Of a DNA stretch of 64,000 nucleotides, positions 62,862-64,000 are shown one piece after another (positions within the stretch are counted from its first letter, which is position 1; each line of letters starts with the position of its first letter). The notes beneath the pieces are model-generated. The model was not told where the DNA came from. It saw only the letters and a program-made list of their open reading frames with translations, and did not search any database. Source of the stretch: a virus; the IMG/VR virus record IMGVR_UViG_3300044846_001970, positions 1 through 64,000 of that record. One strand, 5' to 3'. The position numbers and the translations under genes were made by a program.

Positions 62862-63509
62862 TTATAATTTTTTTAACATTTCTATTACTCTTGGACAAGG
62901 GTACATATCTGACTTATCCTTTCTTACTGAGTTGTGTGTAAAGATACCTTTATTTCCTTTTAATGCATCTATATCTATATCCCATATAGATTCATTATAA
63001 TCTTTAGGTATATCATAAGTTTCACAAAGATATACTACTAATTGTCTTAGTGATTCTATCTGAGCATCTGTATAAGTAAACCAATGTTTGTGATTTTTAT
63101 AAGGCTTTTCTAAGGTAGTTACATTAGAAGCATTAACTTCTCCTCCTACATAATTATAGTACTTACCATTTTTAAAAGATATTGGTCCCCAGTTACATAC
63201 TTCAATACCTATACTTATAGGATCTAAAGATAAGTAAGGAACTTTACTAGCTTTAAAAATACTTTCTTTTAAACCTAAATGATATGCCCAGTCTCTAGAA
63301 CTAAAACATTGTACAATTGTACCGTTTGCTCCAATTATGAAGGCAGTGGCAACTCTCTCAGGTTTAGTATCAAAATACTTAGCTACTGATAGTGCATCTG
63401 GTCCACCTGCAGTATGGTGTAGATATATCTGTTTCTTTTCATGTTTAACTTCCATGAACTGACCAGGTCTTAACCTATGTTGAACTATTTTACTTATATC
63501 TAATTTCAT
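62862..63509 (-). CDS. Endolysin: N-acetylmuramoyl-L-alanine amidase (215 aa)
   Basis: An Amidase_2-fold zinc enzyme that cleaves the MurNAc-L-Ala bond at lysis. The motifs are YLHHTAGG (H31, H32), AFIIGANGTIVQCF, WAYHLG (H77), GIEVCNWG, and FTHNSVRKDKSDMYPCP (H192, C205), giving the usual His, His, Cys zinc site. There is no signal peptide, so a holin is required, and one lies directly upstream, overlapping by ATGA. The protein is a single domain of normal size with no cell-wall-binding repeat. The same fold occurs again at the C-terminus of the 2106-residue virion protein, with a different third ligand. Confidence 0.92.
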   Translation of the reverse strand: MKLDISKIVQHRLRPGQFMEVKHEKKQIYLHHTAGGPDALSVAKYFDTKPERVATAFIIGANGTIVQCFSSRDWAYHLGLKESIFKASKVPYLSLDPISIGIEVCNWGPISFKNGKYYNYVGGEVNASNVTTLEKPYKNHKHWFTYTDAQIESLRQLVVYLCETYDIPKDYNESIWDIDIDALKGNKGIFTHNSVRKDKSDMYPCPRVIEMLKKL

Positions 63510-63979
63510 AATACATCATCTTTTGTATCCTTGTAAGCACTTGTAACGGTTTTAACAGTTTTTCTAATTCTATTGAAAGAGTTTGAAACACTTTTTAAAA
63601 TGTTATTCTTTGATATGTCAAACCAATTTTCATTTATTGAGGATACTTCCATAAGACAAAGTATTGCCAATAAAACATTAGTACATATTGCAGGTGTTAC
63701 AATTAAAACTTGTAAATTAAAAACCTTTAACATTGCTGATATAAATGGTGTTAATGCATAATAATCAATTGGAAATATAACTGCTGCCATTACTAAATAA
63801 CCGGCTGTCTTGTGTAAATAACCTAATCTTAATATTTTAGATTTAAATACATCTTTATATTTTCTATTTGTTTCTTCAGCTATTTTTTTAAGTGATATTA
63901 ATTTAACAACAGTATCTACAAAAATTGTAAACATTAAAATTAATACAAGCATTTGTATAGGAGCAAAGAAAGAGAACAT
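63506..63979 (-). CDS. Holin-like membrane protein (157 aa; possibly longer)
   Basis: Three or four hydrophobic segments (residues about 5-26, 58-78, 86-112) and a charged C-terminal tail fit holins of the Holin_4/phi-LC3-type group; MEVSSINENW followed by ISKNN resembles its conserved end-of-helix motif. It would form the pore that lets the endolysin reach the peptidoglycan. The frame stays open from the ATG at 63979 to the window edge (no in-frame stop in 63980-64000), so the true start could lie outside. It overlaps the endolysin gene by ATGA, supporting a joint lysis cassette. Confidence 0.7.
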   Translation of the reverse strand: MFSFFAPIQMLVLILMFTIFVDTVVKLISLKKIAEETNRKYKDVFKSKILRLGYLHKTAGYLVMAAVIFPIDYYALTPFISAMLKVFNLQVLIVTPAICTNVLLAILCLMEVSSINENWFDISKNNILKSVSNSFNRIRKTVKTVTSAYKDTKDDVL

Positions 63980-64000
63980 AGCACTAAAAAAGAAAATTAA

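Noticed and set aside
62701-62898. Longer 65-residue version of the small lysis-cassette protein
   Set aside because: Its start lies inside the endolysin gene; the ATG at 62859, 2 nt after the endolysin stop, gives a better conserved-looking N-terminus.
1-64000. Genome-wide reading of TAG as glutamine
   Set aside because: The long genes have no internal TAG under the standard code, and TAG occurs only once as a stop; a fully recoded late module would show many in-frame TAGs.
1-64000. tRNA genes, CRISPR arrays, insertion sequences, integrase or attachment sites
   Set aside because: None was seen on reading the intergenic gaps, which are all under about 125 nt; coding density is too high for an undetected element.

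Overview
This window is a 64 kb, strongly A+T-rich stretch of a tailed-phage genome in which every gene I can support lies on the minus strand, so transcription runs from base 64000 towards base 1. The gene content and order match the late (virion, packaging and lysis) half of a crAss-like phage (Crassvirales) infecting a Bacteroidota host. The recognisable hallmarks are an IHF-like protein and a PD-(D/E)XK nuclease beside the large terminase, a crAss-type portal and major capsid protein, tail-ring proteins, a 1803-residue muzzle/stabilisation-type protein, a run of giant virion cargo proteins, and at the left edge a giant protein with the DxDxD signature of the crAss virion RNA polymerase. 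Leaders upstream of start codons are A-rich and lack Shine-Dalgarno sequences, as is usual for Bacteroidota and their phages. The family assignment rests on remembered sequence patterns, not on a search.

In transcription order: (1) lysis, 63979-62339: holin, endolysin, a 52-residue protein and a Gly/Lys-rich protein, ended by a hairpin terminator. (2) Packaging, 62214-54652: a helical protein, a winged-helix-like protein, an IHF-like protein, a zinc-finger protein, a RecB-type nuclease, a conserved crAss protein, TerL and portal. (3) Scaffold candidate and major capsid, 54556-51648, with promoter motif and strong terminator. (4) 51561-46680: an unrecognised protein, six tiny lysine-rich proteins, a connector/ring protein and a ferritin-like protein. 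(5) A single-gene unit (44962-46611) for a structural protein. (6) Cys-rich fibre/adhesin genes, 44886-39216. (7) Tail genes 39091-25068: a conserved tail-module protein, two ring proteins, muzzle protein and a 2106-residue protein ending in an amidase. (8) Giant cargo genes 25007 to 1: 1095, 926, 1221 and 2362 residues, then the RNA polymerase protein, which runs off the window.

Together these genes would build a short-tailed virion whose capsid and tail barrel carry a large enzymatic payload: RNA polymerase, a RecB-like nuclease fold, an amidase, and two HExxH metallopeptidase-like motifs. 

The most interesting observations are these. The 2362-residue protein and the RNA polymerase protein are separated by one in-frame TAG, the only TAG stop among 38 complete genes. 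A short K/D/E-x-G-G motif, often beside a small Cys loop, recurs across the portal tail, small basic proteins and giant cargo proteins. A TTWGTATATTAWA-type promoter motif precedes five transcription units, some overlapped by palindromes. Six tiny lysine-rich GG proteins form a tight array just downstream of the capsid genes.
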